DNA from: Methylumidiphilus sp963753955
GTDB lineage: Bacteria > Pseudomonadota > Gammaproteobacteria > Methylococcales > Methylococcaceae
NCBI GenBank assembly: GCA_963753955.1
Contig: CAVWEM010000024.1
Coordinates: 62,001 to 126,000, forward strand
Direction: 5' to 3'
Length of the DNA stretch: 64,000 nucleotides
The position numbers were made by a program, and so were the translations under genes. This document shows, one piece after another, positions 41,170-50,863 of the stretch (positions are counted from its first letter, which is position 1; each line of letters begins with the position of its first letter). The notes under the pieces were generated by a model, which worked only from the letters and a program-made list of their open reading frames with translations, did no database searches and was not told the DNA's origin.

Positions 41170-42051
41170 ATGCCGAGTCCCTCATATCGACTAATCTGGG
41201 GCAGAGTTGTTGCTCTGTTCCTTATCAAACCTGCCGAGTTGACCCTGGCTTTGTCACGAGTTCATCCGCTTGCGTATTTGCTGCTTTATCTAGCAGCGAT
41301 ACCGGCGTTTGCTTTCTTGTATGTTTTCGTGACACCGCATGAGTTTTACGCCCCGCATGCTCGATTTGAGCCGGGTGCACACTTGGACACAATTCAACTC
41401 GCCTCAAGCTTGGAAGCCGCACTTCATCGCTCATTCAATACTAGATCAGGGCGGGAGTTCATAGTCGGAAATTGGAAGTTCGATATCAACTCGCTTCGGG
41501 TTGATGATGTTAAATCGGCTGACGGCACCCAATTATCCTTCCGCGTTCGCCTTTCAGCTAATGGGATAGGCGAGTTGACCGGTGCCAAAACATTGGGTTG
41601 GGCCATCGTTGCCACGGTTAAAGACCGCCCGACGAGTGTCCGCTTCAATGGGCCTAATGACATCATCACCTACCGATTTCCGGATGCAGACTTTTCCACA
41701 TACGCATCGCCATTCAAGGAGGAAAACACCGCGCTCTTTGAAATAATTTTTGGGCAAGGGGACATTGGATATGGCGCTTTGGCTCCGGCTCTGGCGCTCG
41801 ACAGACAGGAAGAGTTGCAGTTCCAACGCTATCTGCGGGGCATGAAAGGGGATGCCTCGTCTATTAGCGATCACTTTTCGCGCATGGCTTATCTCAGTTC
41901 AGTGGTGATTACGACATTGGGCTTGGGCGACATTATTCCGATAACCGCGCAGGCTAGATTTTTGGTGGCGCTTGAAGCGGTATCTGGCATTGTCTTTGCT
42001 GGCCTATTTTTAAATGCACTGGCATACCGCGCTTCAAAATCAAATGAATAA
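41170..42051 (+). CDS. Two-helix potassium-channel-like protein
   Basis: 293 residues. One hydrophobic helix near residue 30-52 (LAYLLLYLAAIPAFAFLYVFV), a soluble segment of about 170 residues, then a pore helix with the selectivity sequence TTLGLGDIIP near 247 and a last helix (ALEAVSGIVFAGLFLNALA). The TxGxGD filter is that of K+ channels of the Ion_trans_2 family. The long domain between the first helix and the pore is unusual and may be periplasmic. No regulator next to it; probably host-derived cargo. Confidence 0.75.
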   Translation: MPSPSYRLIWGRVVALFLIKPAELTLALSRVHPLAYLLLYLAAIPAFAFLYVFVTPHEFYAPHARFEPGAHLDTIQLASSLEAALHRSFNTRSGREFIVGNWKFDINSLRVDDVKSADGTQLSFRVRLSANGIGELTGAKTLGWAIVATVKDRPTSVRFNGPNDIITYRFPDADFSTYASPFKEENTALFEIIFGQGDIGYGALAPALALDRQEELQFQRYLRGMKGDASSISDHFSRMAYLSSVVITTLGLGDIIPITAQARFLVALEAVSGIVFAGLFLNALAYRASKSNE

Positions 42052-42056
42052 ACTCG

Positions 42057-43304
42057 AAGAGGTATCTCTGGACGTTTGCCGTCTTCACCTTGGCGCTGCT
42101 GCATGATCTGCGTCAACCCGCCATGGAGCAGGCCGTCACCCTGCTCAACGGCACTGTGACATCAGAATGGAATCCATGGGCGGGCGTGATGGGGGATGTC
42201 CCCGGCGTGGTCGGTTATCGCATGGCGTTGAAACAGGCACGCAATCCGCCGCTTCCTCCTCCAAGCGCCTCCTCGTTGTTGGCGAATATTATGGTCGTGC
42301 CGGCGGGGCTGACTTGGCTGGCTTCCGCGGCTGGAGACAAAGCGACCACAGGGGTGTTGGGCGACATCCTCGGCAAAGCCCTCCGTGCTTTTAGAACGAA
42401 GCTATCGGCCAAACCGGATGAGTCCGGACGAAGCCTGCCAATCGAGACCGGGCAAGCCGAAGCTTTCTCAAGCCCGCTTGATCGACACGAAGACATGCCG
42501 CTGCATGAAAGGATGCTTGCCGTGTTGCGGGATCTGGTGGGTTGCGGCGAATTGCCGCTCAATGCCATGGATGCCAAGGGGTGGCGCAAAGGCGATGAGT
42601 TATGGCTGGAAAGTCCGGCGATAGCGGATGCGTTGCGCGCCAAGCTTTTGCAAGAAGGGCATGGCGACACGCCAAGCAGCAATCAAAACGCCATCGACAT
42701 GTTACATAGTCAGGGGGTTCTGGTGCCTTGCGAGGGCAAGGCTGTCTGGAATGTGGGCGTTCATGAAGGCAATGCGGAAAGGACGGTGTCCGCATTGCGG
42801 ATTGCCGCCTGCCGGATTTGGCAGGATCTGGCGTTGGCCCCGATGGAGTTTGGCGGAACGGTGGAGCCGGTGCGGAATTTGCCCGAAGGTGGACAGAACA
42901 AGGAAGCCCCCGTCGCCAAGTTCGTGGCATGGCTGCGCACGGGGATCGCCGAAGGCCGCATCCCCTGCAACGAAAGGAATGCGCGTGTCCATGTCGTGTC
43001 CGAGGGTGTGCTGCTGGTGACACCCAACCTGTTCAAGGATTTTGTCGACGAGTGCGGCGGCGGTCGCCGGGAGATCGTCCAGCAGCTTTTCGTCAAGCGC
43101 AGAGACCATGTGAGGACGCCAAATGGCGAGAACATCCACCACTACTTGTTCAGATATGGGCCGTCGCAGACCGCGCTGTCGGGGTTTTTGCTCAAAGAGT
43201 CATCTTTGGCCTTTGGGGTGGTTGTCCCACATCCTAATCCGTCAGCTTGTCGTCGAACTGATAGTGAAGGATTGCAAGGTGTTGAGGATCTTCCTTTGGC
43301 CTAG
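42057..43304 (+). pseudogene. MobH-type relaxase (TraI_2), N-terminally truncated and degenerate
   Basis: The frame starts abruptly behind the channel gene at RYLWTFAVFTLALLHDLRQPAM, where MobH relaxases have WTYAVFxAALLHDLGKP; the HD-motif context is altered (HDLRQ for HDLGK). WNPWAG, GVLGDILGKALRAFR and a C-terminal winged-helix-like domain (FVAWLRTGIAEGRIPCNERNARVHVVSEGVLLVTPNLFKDF) follow. The first hundred or so residues are missing and a segment after ARNPP seems shortened. The relaxase would start DNA transfer of the ICE; this copy should be inactive. Confidence 0.7.
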
Positions 43305-43383
43305 CCTAACATGGGCGGGACGGCGTGGTGTTAACTTTAGTCTATGTTCGTTTTGCTTGCCTATGGCTAGGGACTGACTTCCC

Positions 43384-43705
43384 GGTTGCAAGGATAAAGA
43401 TTAAAGAATAATAAAAAGGATAAAAGAATAAAGAGGCAAAAAATGAAAATTTTTTCAATTTAAACAATAAGTTGAAAAAACGACCCGCCGCTTAAACCTA
43501 CCAAGAAGCATCAAAATCGCTTTGACCCGCTGCTTAAACCTACCACGAAATCGACCACCTGCCCCTTAAACCTATCACGATTTGAGCCAGGCGCCCCTTA
43601 AACCTACCACGGCACACCGCAAAATCTGTGGATAAGTACGCACCAAACCAGTGCTGCCGCTTAAACCTACCAGGAATTAGCTCTACCCGCCGCTTAAACC
43701 TACTA
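43384..43705. repeat. Iteron array and AT-rich region, plasmid origin (oriV)
   Basis: Six copies of the core CTTAAACCTACCA (or one-base variants) begin at 43491, 43533, 43565, 43597, 43660 and 43693, spaced about 32-42 bases or twice that; a seventh, CTTAATCCTACCA, lies at 44989 beyond the IS5-like insertion. An exact DnaA box (TGTGGATAA) lies at 43627-43635. The AT-rich stretch 43384-43480 can serve as unwinding element. The rep gene is just beyond at 45005. Together this is a theta-type plasmid origin. Confidence 0.8.
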
Positions 43706-43887
43706 CAAGGGTCTAACGCGGGATCAAGGAGGCCAATGCGAGGCGAGTGGTGTCTGTAGACCCCCGCGCCGGGCGGTTTTGAGGAAAAGCTGATGGGAAG
43801 CGCTGGTATTGAGTTGATTTCGGGCGATGAAGGCAAGACCGCAATGTTTGGTGAGGCTTGAAACTTGTTGGGTCTTCTTCAGATATT

Positions 43888-44938
43888 AGACTTGTTCCCG
43901 ACCCTGTTAATTTTTTTAATACTGCCTTATTATAGGGTATCCATACCCTACAGAAAATAGACAACCCATGGCCTTCGAAAGATTTAAAAAGCTGGATGGC
44001 AAGAAGCATGACCGCAAGATTAAGTCCGTCATCGGCATGAGCCTGCCAAAATTCAACATCCTCCTTGCGGCCTTCGCGGCGGCCTACGATGCCGTCCAAC
44101 TGGAAAGGTGTCGGCAGGGCGAAATCAAGCAGGTTCCAACGGGCGGGCCAAAAGGCCATCTCGACACGCCCGGGAAGAAGCTTTTCTTCATTTTGTATTA
44201 CCTCAAGACATACCCCACCTTCGACGTGCTGGGCTTCCTTTTCGGCTTCAGTTCGGGGCATGCCCACAACCATGTGGAGAAACTCCTGCCCGTCTTGCTG
44301 CGGAGCCTGTCGGACCTCGGCGTGCTCCCTGAGCGGTCGCCTGGGACTCCCGAGGAGTTCCTGCGACTCGTCGATAAATATGGCGACGTCATCATCGACG
44401 GGATGGAGTGCGCCTGCGTCAGGCCGCAGGACGGGGAACTCCAGAAGGCCCGCTTCAGCGGAAAAAAAAACGCCACACGCTCCAGGCGCTCGTCCTCACG
44501 ACCCTGCACCGGAAAATCCTTTTCCTCTTCTGCGTCTTCGCCGGCAGCGTCCACGACTACAAGCTCATGAAAAAGGTATTCGACCCAAAACTGAAATGGT
44601 TCCATCGAGTGAATCTGTGGCTCGACCTTGGGTTCCAAGGTGCGCAAAAAGATTATGGCGTGAAATCCAAGATAAACCTTCCACACAAAAGGCCGAAGAA
44701 ATCTAAAAACAACCCGAAGCCGAAACTGACCGCCGCGCAGGTCAAACATAACCGGCAGCATGCGGGAACCCGCGTTTCCGTGGAACACGCCATCGGCGGG
44801 ATGAAGGCTTTCCATTGCCTGACCCATCGGATCAGAAACCACCTGGACTGGCTCATTGATTTCCTTTTTTGGGTTCCGGCGGGTCTTTGGAACCTAAAAA
44901 TAGCCTATAATCATTAACTTAACACCGGGAACAACTCT
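43888..44938 (+). mobile_element. IS5-like (DDE_Tnp_4) insertion sequence
   Basis: Ends AGACTTGTTCCCG (43888) and the inverted AGAGTTGTTCCCG (to 44938), flanked by ATT on both sides (3-base duplication). It is inserted inside the origin region and separates the last iteron from the others. A MITE at 57381 has the same end sequence. Confidence 0.8.
43968..44917 (+). CDS. IS5-like transposase, read by -1 frameshift at an A9 run
   Basis: First frame 43968 to about 44460: helix-turn-helix region (YLKTYPTFDVLGFLFGFSSGHAHNHVEKLLPVL) and first catalytic Asp in VIIDGMECACVRP. At A9 (44462-44470) a -1 slip continues as KKKRHTLQALVLTT...FAGSVHDYKLMKKVFD...LDLGFQGAQKDY...VSVEHAIGGMKAF, with the second Asp and the Glu. 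Joined length about 315. The slippery run is typical for programmed frameshifting in IS families. Confidence 0.8.
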
Positions 44939-46049
44939 ATTGATCAACACGACTCTCCAATCAACGTCTGGAACGGTTTGACCCGCCCCTTAATCCTACC
45001 ATGGCTAGGATTGATGTTTCTTGCACAGTGCCGCCGCCGTAACATCTGCGTGGCGTTTGTTCGCTGCCCGTGCTTCCCGGCAGAATTCGCTAGTTGGTCT
45101 AAGTTTGTAGAGAGTATCAAGTTTTTTGCCGCGAGGTCCCAGCGTTTCTGTCTTTTCCCAATCAGCCAAAACAGCCTTGCTTTTCAACTCGTTCAAAGCA
45201 TTTTCAACATCGATAAAATTTTCTCGTTCCTTCTTTTGCTTTAGCAAGCCGCTGTTTCTTTTTATGGTTTTGTAATAAATCTGAAAAGGAGGCGTGAGCA
45301 TGCTGGCTTGGGTGAATTTCATACAGAGATATTTATGTATCCAACGGCAGAGTTGCGTGGAAAGCCCCATCATCTTTTCGTAATTAAATTGCCGGTAAGC
45401 CAGAGTTGTTATACCTTTTGTGATAAATGGATGAAAATGTACTAGCCACTTTGATGTGGAATCCGCTTCTATCTGATTTCGTGAGACAGCAGCGAGTACA
45501 GGCAGATAACTCGATGAAATTCTTGCTGTTTTTTCTGTGTCGTCTTTGTAAATATCAATGCTGCTAAAGTGGAGTATATTCAGACTTAATACAATTTCCT
45601 GATAAGAAAAAGTGTGACCTCGTTCAGCTAATTCAACGCGCAATCCATTTAGTGAAAATGCGACACCACTAGCTTCTTTAGGTTGCAGACGAACGAATCC
45701 ATACGGCTTCTGTGAAGCAAGTTTGCGAAGGGCATCCTCAACCAATTCCTCACGATTGCTTGGATAGTATTCAATGGTGCGTATAACGCCATTTACATCC
45801 TTGTCATTTATCTTTGCCGGTCTAATCTCGGCACGAAATGATTCTCCTTTATAAGTAAATTCTATGGTATATATAGGCAACGTACCTGTTTTTTCGTCCC
45901 TCATAGCCAGTTGTTGTCTACGACTGATGGAATATCGAGGAACGCTGTCCCACAACTCAATCGTATTGGAAAGTTTTTCTCGTTCCTCATTGTTGTTACA
46001 AAGAAAACCCTGGAAAAGATCTAACTGGCCAATTGTTATAATCATTTTC

Positions 46050-46873
46050 GGGAGGTGGGTTTAATTGATTTATTAAGTATGGTAGAGCATAAAATTTTCA
46101 AGCTTCTTAGGCAACCATTCCAATGGCGTATCAAATTGTTTTGTGCAAGTATTGCAACAGTTCCGAGGTTGTCCGTTACGGCACCCAAAGCGGTCGTTCC
46201 CGGTTTCGCTGCAAGGAGTGCGGGCGAATATTCAAGACCGACTGCGTGTACCGGGCCTACGAGCCTGGCGTCAAAGACCAGATTGTGGACATTGCCATGA
46301 ACGGCGGCGGCATCCGGGATGCTTCGCGCATTCTGGGTATCGGCAAACACACCTTCATTTCCACGCTAAAAAAAGCTCCGCTGAAGTGGTCGCCGTGAAC
46401 CCTTACATCGGTACGCGTGAGATCGCCGTCGAAATCAGGCATCCCCTTGATTCTCCAATGGATGTTCAGGCAGACGAGCCATGGAGCTACGTCGGCGACA
46501 AAAAGAACCAACGCTGGCTCCGGTATGCCATCGATGCCGTGACAGGCTGTGTCCTGTCGTTCGTTTTCGGGCGGCGCCAAGATGCGGTGTGCGAGCAATT
46601 GATCTCAAATTTGAAGGCATTCAATATCCGGACCTATTACACAGACGATTGGGGCAGCTATTCCGCACTCATCCCTAAAGACAAGCACGTCATTGGCAAG
46701 CAGCATGCTCAAAAAATAGAAAACAAAAACCTTTTGTTGCGAACCCGGATCAAGCGATTGACGCGCAAAACGATCTGCTTTTCAAAATTGGAAGCACTTC
46801 ACGACACGGTGATAGGGTTGTTTATAAATAGATACTGCTTTCAATCTCAATAAATCAATTAAACCCACCACCC
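46050..46873 (+). mobile_element. IS1-family insertion sequence
   Basis: About 824 bases. Inverted ends GGGAGGTGGGTTTAATTGA and the matching right end with one mismatch; flanking direct repeat ATTTTC(G) on both sides. It sits in the 5' end of rep. Confidence 0.85.
46123..46853 (+). CDS. insAB: IS1 transposase InsAB' by -1 frameshift
   Basis: InsA frame (46123-46398): MAYQIVLCKYCNSSEVVRYGTQSGRSRFRCKECGRIF zinc finger and helix-turn-helix. At the A7 run 46368-46374 a -1 slip gives LKKSSAEVVAVNPY and the InsB half with DDE residues (MDVQADEPWSYVG, YYTDDWGSY, ENKNLLLRTRIKRLTRKT). Looks intact, so the element is probably active. Confidence 0.85.
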
Positions 46874-47007
46874 ATTTTCGCTTGGTTCTTTAATTTCTTC
46901 TGTGTACATTTGGCGTCAACTTTTTTCCGTGTTATGGGGCACCACTTGCGCAGATGTGGCATGGACATTTGCCAAATCTGTATAACTGGCAGTCTTATTA
47001 CATAAAT

Positions 47008-47062
47008 GTTGATAAACGGTTAACCGTTTGTCAACTGTTAGTCATCTAATAGTCATTTATTT
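47008..47062. repeat. Phased short repeats beside par genes
   Basis: GGTTAACCG, GTCAAC, GTCATC and GTCATT units repeat every 10-11 bases downstream of the parB-like gene. Related arrays lie at 48256 and 56881-57985. They look like partition-site or ribbon-helix-helix operator repeats. Confidence 0.5.
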
Positions 47063-47079
47063 GCCATCTATTTGAACAG

Positions 47080-47424
47080 CTATTTTTTCAGCAACTCCCT
47101 TTGAAGGGCTGCGATAGCATGTTCGAGAACCTCCGCCACTTTCCACTGCTCCTGTTCAGCAATTTCATAAATGGTGTCATAGGTTTTCTGTGTGGCTTTG
47201 CATGCGAATCCGATATTGCGACCGGTCGTATACTGCCTACCCTTTCGTTTAGTTACAGGAGGGCTGGCTTTTAATGATTCCCTATCCGGAAAATTTGCAG
47301 CCTCGGAAATTGCCCTTATCTGTTCTGGAGGCGGGCCAACCCTTTCTCGTGACGGCTTTGCTTGAAAGTCGCTTGTATCGAGGGGTTGCACATCGTCGAG
47401 AATACTTCGTCTGCTTGTTGACAT
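47080..47424 (-). CDS. Small ParB-like partition protein
   Basis: 114 residues. N-terminal half polar and probably disordered; C-terminal half (KRKGRQYTTGRNIGFACKATQKTYDTIYEIAEQEQWKVAEVLEHAIAALQRELLKK) looks like a ribbon-helix-helix DNA-binding domain of the kind paired with short ParA proteins. Its ATG directly abuts the parA stop. It would bind the phased repeats around the operon and load ParA. Confidence 0.6.
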   Translation of the reverse strand: MSTSRRSILDDVQPLDTSDFQAKPSRERVGPPPEQIRAISEAANFPDRESLKASPPVTKRKGRQYTTGRNIGFACKATQKTYDTIYEIAEQEQWKVAEVLEHAIAALQRELLKK

Positions 47425-48216
47425 TTACGCAACCTTCACTTGTTTTTGTTCGTCTTGTTCTTCGTCATCAAAAGGCAACCCTTTTAGCCTCTTTAGGACT
47501 TCCCCAGCGAATGTTCGCGCATTGATGATTGCAGCTTCTTTTGCCCGTGGGTTGCAGTCTTCTGTCTCGCTAAGTCCATAAAGTGTTTTCCCGCACGAAA
47601 ATATCGAACGGAATACGTCACGTTCAAAGATTTCGACATTAAATACTGGATATCCAAGATTATGGACTTGGTTTTGCACATCCTTGAGTGTTCGTGGCCG
47701 AATGGCGGCGGAAGTCTGTGTAAAAAGAAGCGCGAAAGGGATTTTCAATCTGAATGCACGTTCTTGCGCCTGAACAAGCGCAACGGCTTTGGCCGCTTCT
47801 TTTGCATCAAGGAACGATCCTTTGACTGGAATAACAACAAGATCAGCGCGGCTGATGGCGTAGCTGACCTTCATGTTGGCTGTCCCTTCGAGATCAACGA
47901 TGACGAATGTTGCTCTCTGAGCAGCATCTTCAATTACGTCTGTGATTGTCGCCGTCCAACCATCCGCATGTGCCCCTGAAGCTAGCATCTCGGCTTCGTG
48001 ACGAGCATTAAGTCTTTCCACTTCGGAAGTGTCTGTGAGAACGGATAGATTTTCCGTCTTATCCGATTTTCTTGCCCAATCTGAAACAGGTTTGTTGGGG
48101 TCGGCATCGATGACGATGACGCTGGAACCCGAGAGGGCGAGTTCTGTAGCAAGGACAACGGCTGATGTGGATTTCCCTGCTCCGCCCTTGGAGCTGGCAA
48201 AAACGATTGTAGGCAT
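47425..48216 (-). CDS. parA: ParA-family partition ATPase
   Basis: 263 residues from ATG 48216 (MPTIVFASSKGGAGKST). Deviant Walker A KGGAGKST near residue 10, VIVIDADPN near 38 and FVIVDLEGTAN near 110. A short ParA without N-terminal helix-turn-helix, as in small-plasmid par systems where the partner protein does the autoregulation. Intact. Confidence 0.9.
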   Translation of the reverse strand: MPTIVFASSKGGAGKSTSAVVLATELALSGSSVIVIDADPNKPVSDWARKSDKTENLSVLTDTSEVERLNARHEAEMLASGAHADGWTATITDVIEDAAQRATFVIVDLEGTANMKVSYAISRADLVVIPVKGSFLDAKEAAKAVALVQAQERAFRLKIPFALLFTQTSAAIRPRTLKDVQNQVHNLGYPVFNVEIFERDVFRSIFSCGKTLYGLSETEDCNPRAKEAAIINARTFAGEVLKRLKGLPFDDEEQDEQKQVKVA

Positions 48217-48255
48217 GATCGCTCCCATTGGTGCGTTTTGAGTGCCTAAAATAAT

Positions 48256-48315
48256 AACAGATGACCAACCGTTAGACAACGGCAAACGGATAGCCGACGG
48301 TTAACTATATTTGTC
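48256..48315. repeat. Phased short repeats upstream of parA
   Basis: GACCAACCGTTAGACAAC, GGCAAACGG, AGCCGACGG and GGTTAAC occur at 9-11 base steps before parA. Likely operator and/or centromere of the par operon. Confidence 0.5.
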
Positions 48316-48388
48316 ACAAACACGCACGCATCTGTGGCAGTCCATTCCAATCCGGACATGAGTCTGAAGTGGGGATGCTGAAATCTGC

Positions 48389-49567
48389 TTAGGCGGCGTT
48401 ATTCTGGGAAGCGTTAATGGATTGGAAGAGTTCTTTGCGGGCCTGGTTGAGCATGCGCACGGTCTCATTATCAGATTGTTTTAGGGCGATTGAATCCAGG
48501 GTTTGGAACGAGACGCCGGGGTTGAGGAAGGTCTCGGCGTCGGGCAAGGATTTGAGTTTGTCGTACGGCGTCATCATGTTTTCGTAGCGGTACCGTTTGG
48601 TGATGCGGCCCTTGCCGTCGGCGGCCTCTTCCGGGAAGAAACAGGGCCGGTGGAAGTTGAGGTAAGGGGAGAGGATATCCAAGGTGAAGTCGTTGACCTG
48701 CGAGGCATGGCATCCCGGAATGTGGGCGTGGCCAAGCTGCTTGCGCACCACCGAGCCGTTCTTGCTTTCCACCAGGGCGTTGTCGTTGCTGCGGCGGGCG
48801 CGGGACTTGGTGAACTCCTGGATGTGGAGGCGGTTGAGCAAGGCGGCGACCTGGCGGTTGATGTACTCGGAGCCGTTGTCGGCGCGGAAGCCCAGGATCG
48901 CAAAGGGAAAGGCCAGGATCAGCCGCTCCAGCAGGGGCAGCAGGAAACGTCCGTTGATCCGCTCGACGGCGGCGACGAACTGGAACTGCGTCACCTCGTC
49001 GACGGCGTTGATGAGGTACAGGCCTTTGATCCCGTCCAGGTCGCCTTGGTGGACGCTGTCGATGCGCAGATAACCGGGCTGGCCTTGCGGCCTTGGCTTG
49101 CGGCGCTCGCCGATGTTGACGGCTGTCGGGCGTGTCTTGTCGATGGCAACCCGCTGTCGCTGATAGGTCTTGGAATGGCGGAGGTTGTAGAGGTGGCCAT
49201 TGGAGATGGCCGCCAGGCGTTCGAAGCGCGGATCGCCGAAGACCCGGAAGGCCCGCTCGCAAAGCTTCTTGGTGGCAGGCCCCGAGAGTGTCCCGTGGAG
49301 GGCGTACAGCTCGGCCAGCATGAGGACGTCGGCGGGCGTATAGCGTTTGGCGAAAGGCCTAGCGGGCGGCTTGTGGCGGTGATCCTCCAAGCGGCCTTGG
49401 GCGCGGAACCGGGCGATCAGGCGGGTCAGTTGCTGGCGGGAAAGGCCGGACACCTTGGCCAGGTAGCGTCTGGCCAAGCCCTTGTCCCGCTTTTTCAAGC
49501 GGGGATAGCCCAGGCCTTCCAGCGTGTCGGCGATGAAGGCGTAAGCCTGCTCACGATCCGGGATCAC
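48389..49567 (-). CDS. rve-type (integrase catalytic core) transposase
   Basis: 392 residues, GTG start at 49567 or, before the IS4-type insertion, a few codons upstream. Helix-turn-helix YLAKVSGLSRQQLTRLIARFRAQG near residue 30; DDE core in RIDSVHQGDLDG, GFRADNGSEYINR and VESKNGSVVRKQLGH. It resembles IS481/ISNCY-type enzymes that act on long DNA ends. The element's own ends were not resolved; TCCGGACAT occurs near 48351 and 49573. Confidence 0.75.
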   Translation of the reverse strand: MIPDREQAYAFIADTLEGLGYPRLKKRDKGLARRYLAKVSGLSRQQLTRLIARFRAQGRLEDHRHKPPARPFAKRYTPADVLMLAELYALHGTLSGPATKKLCERAFRVFGDPRFERLAAISNGHLYNLRHSKTYQRQRVAIDKTRPTAVNIGERRKPRPQGQPGYLRIDSVHQGDLDGIKGLYLINAVDEVTQFQFVAAVERINGRFLLPLLERLILAFPFAILGFRADNGSEYINRQVAALLNRLHIQEFTKSRARRSNDNALVESKNGSVVRKQLGHAHIPGCHASQVNDFTLDILSPYLNFHRPCFFPEEAADGKGRITKRYRYENMMTPYDKLKSLPDAETFLNPGVSFQTLDSIALKQSDNETVRMLNQARKELFQSINASQNNAA

Positions 49568-49570
49568 TAG

Positions 49571-49703
49571 TGTCCGGACATTTATGTGAATAAATCCAAT
49601 TGGTTAGGCATGTCGGTTTCTCCAGATTCGTTGCCAGTGTTTGCAAGCAATTGATTCATAGGAGTTTTCTCGAAAAGCGTCAGGCTCAAAATTTGTAGGA
49701 TTG
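49571..49703 (-). repeat. Inverted remnant of the right end of the IS4-like element
   Basis: Reverse complement of 52216-52349 with a few differences: it contains the last codons of the IS4 transposase and its terminal sequence TGTCCGGACA. Abutted on the outside by CACTAGTG, which is also found outside the right copy. Confidence 0.75.
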
Positions 49704-50863
49704 TCACTGCTGTCCGGAGATTTTTGAAAAGACATCGCTAACCGCTTAAAAATTAACAAAAATATGCCCCTATTGGGTGTCACCGATTTGAACTTGCGAG
49801 AAGCTACCGGTTTTTGCCGGGAGTGGATCAATGCATTCGGGAAAATTGGTATTCGCGCAACTGATGGATCATCTGCCGTTGCACACCTTCCGCCGCTGCG
49901 TGGCGAAGTATCCGGGCCGCTATCCGACGCTCACGTTCTCGCACCTCGACCAGTTCCTGTGCATGGCCTTCGCCCAACTGACTTATCGCGAAAGCCTGCG
50001 GGACATCGAAACCTGCCTGGGGGCGCACTCGGCCAAGCTGTACCACTTGGGCATCCGGGGCGGCGTCGCCCGCAGCACGCTGGCGGACGCCAACGAAAAG
50101 CGCGACTGGCGCATCTACCAGGGCTTTGCCCTCAGCCTGATCCAGACCGCCCGCAAGCTCTACGCCCAAGATGGCTTTGGCGTCGAGTTGACGAATACGG
50201 TCTATGCGCTGGACTCGACGACCATCGACCTGTGTCTTGCGCTGTTCCCTTGGGCGAAGTTCCGCCAAGCCAAGGGCGCGGTCAAGTTGCACACCCTGCT
50301 CGACCTGCGCGGCAGCATCCCGAGCCTCATCCACATCTCGGACGGCAAACTCCACGACGTGAACATCCTCGACCAGATTGCCTTCGAGGCGGGGAGCTTC
50401 TACATCATGGATCGGGGCTGCATCGACTTCGCCCGGCTGCATGGCCCGCACCAGGCACAGGCTTTCTTCGTCGTCCGGGCCAAGTCGAACCTGCAATTCC
50501 GGCGGGTCTATTCGCGCCCCGTCGACAAGGAGACCGGCTTGCGATGCGACCAGACCATCCGGCTGGCAGTCCCCAAAAGCCAGCGGGGCTACCCCGGCCA
50601 ACTGCGCCGGGTGAAGTTCTACGACGCGCAGCACGACAAGCAACTGGTCTTCCTGAGCAACCATTTCGACCTGCCCGCCCTGACCATTGCAGAGCTTTAC
50701 CGCTCGAGATGGCAAGTGGAGCTTTCCTTCAAATGGATCAGGCAGCACCTGCGGATCAAGGCGTTCTTCGGCACCTCCGAGAACGCGGTCAAAACCCAGG
50801 TCTGGATCGCCATCGCCGTCTATGTACAGTGGACCCCTCAGTCAAGACAGTTTTAGGGCGAAT

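Larger units (their letters stand above)
45005..46962 (-). pseudogene. Plasmid replication initiator Rep, N-terminus separated by IS1-family element
   Basis: The open part (46045-45005, 346 residues) has SRRQQLAMRDEKTGTLPIYTIEFTYKGE...EYYPSNREELVEDALRKLA, a known plasmid initiator pattern, and a winged-helix C-terminal half. Beyond the insertion the frame continues upstream as MPHLRKWCPITRKKVDAKCTQKKLKNQAK, starting at ATG 46962; after removing the element and one ATTTTCG copy this joins in frame to MIITIGQLDLF. The ATG at 46045 could still start a form lacking 29 residues, so replication may persist. Confidence 0.75.

Noticed and set aside
48503..49570. 355-codon plus-strand frame opposite the rve-type transposase
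   Set aside because: Antisense shadow; the minus frame has the DDE motifs.
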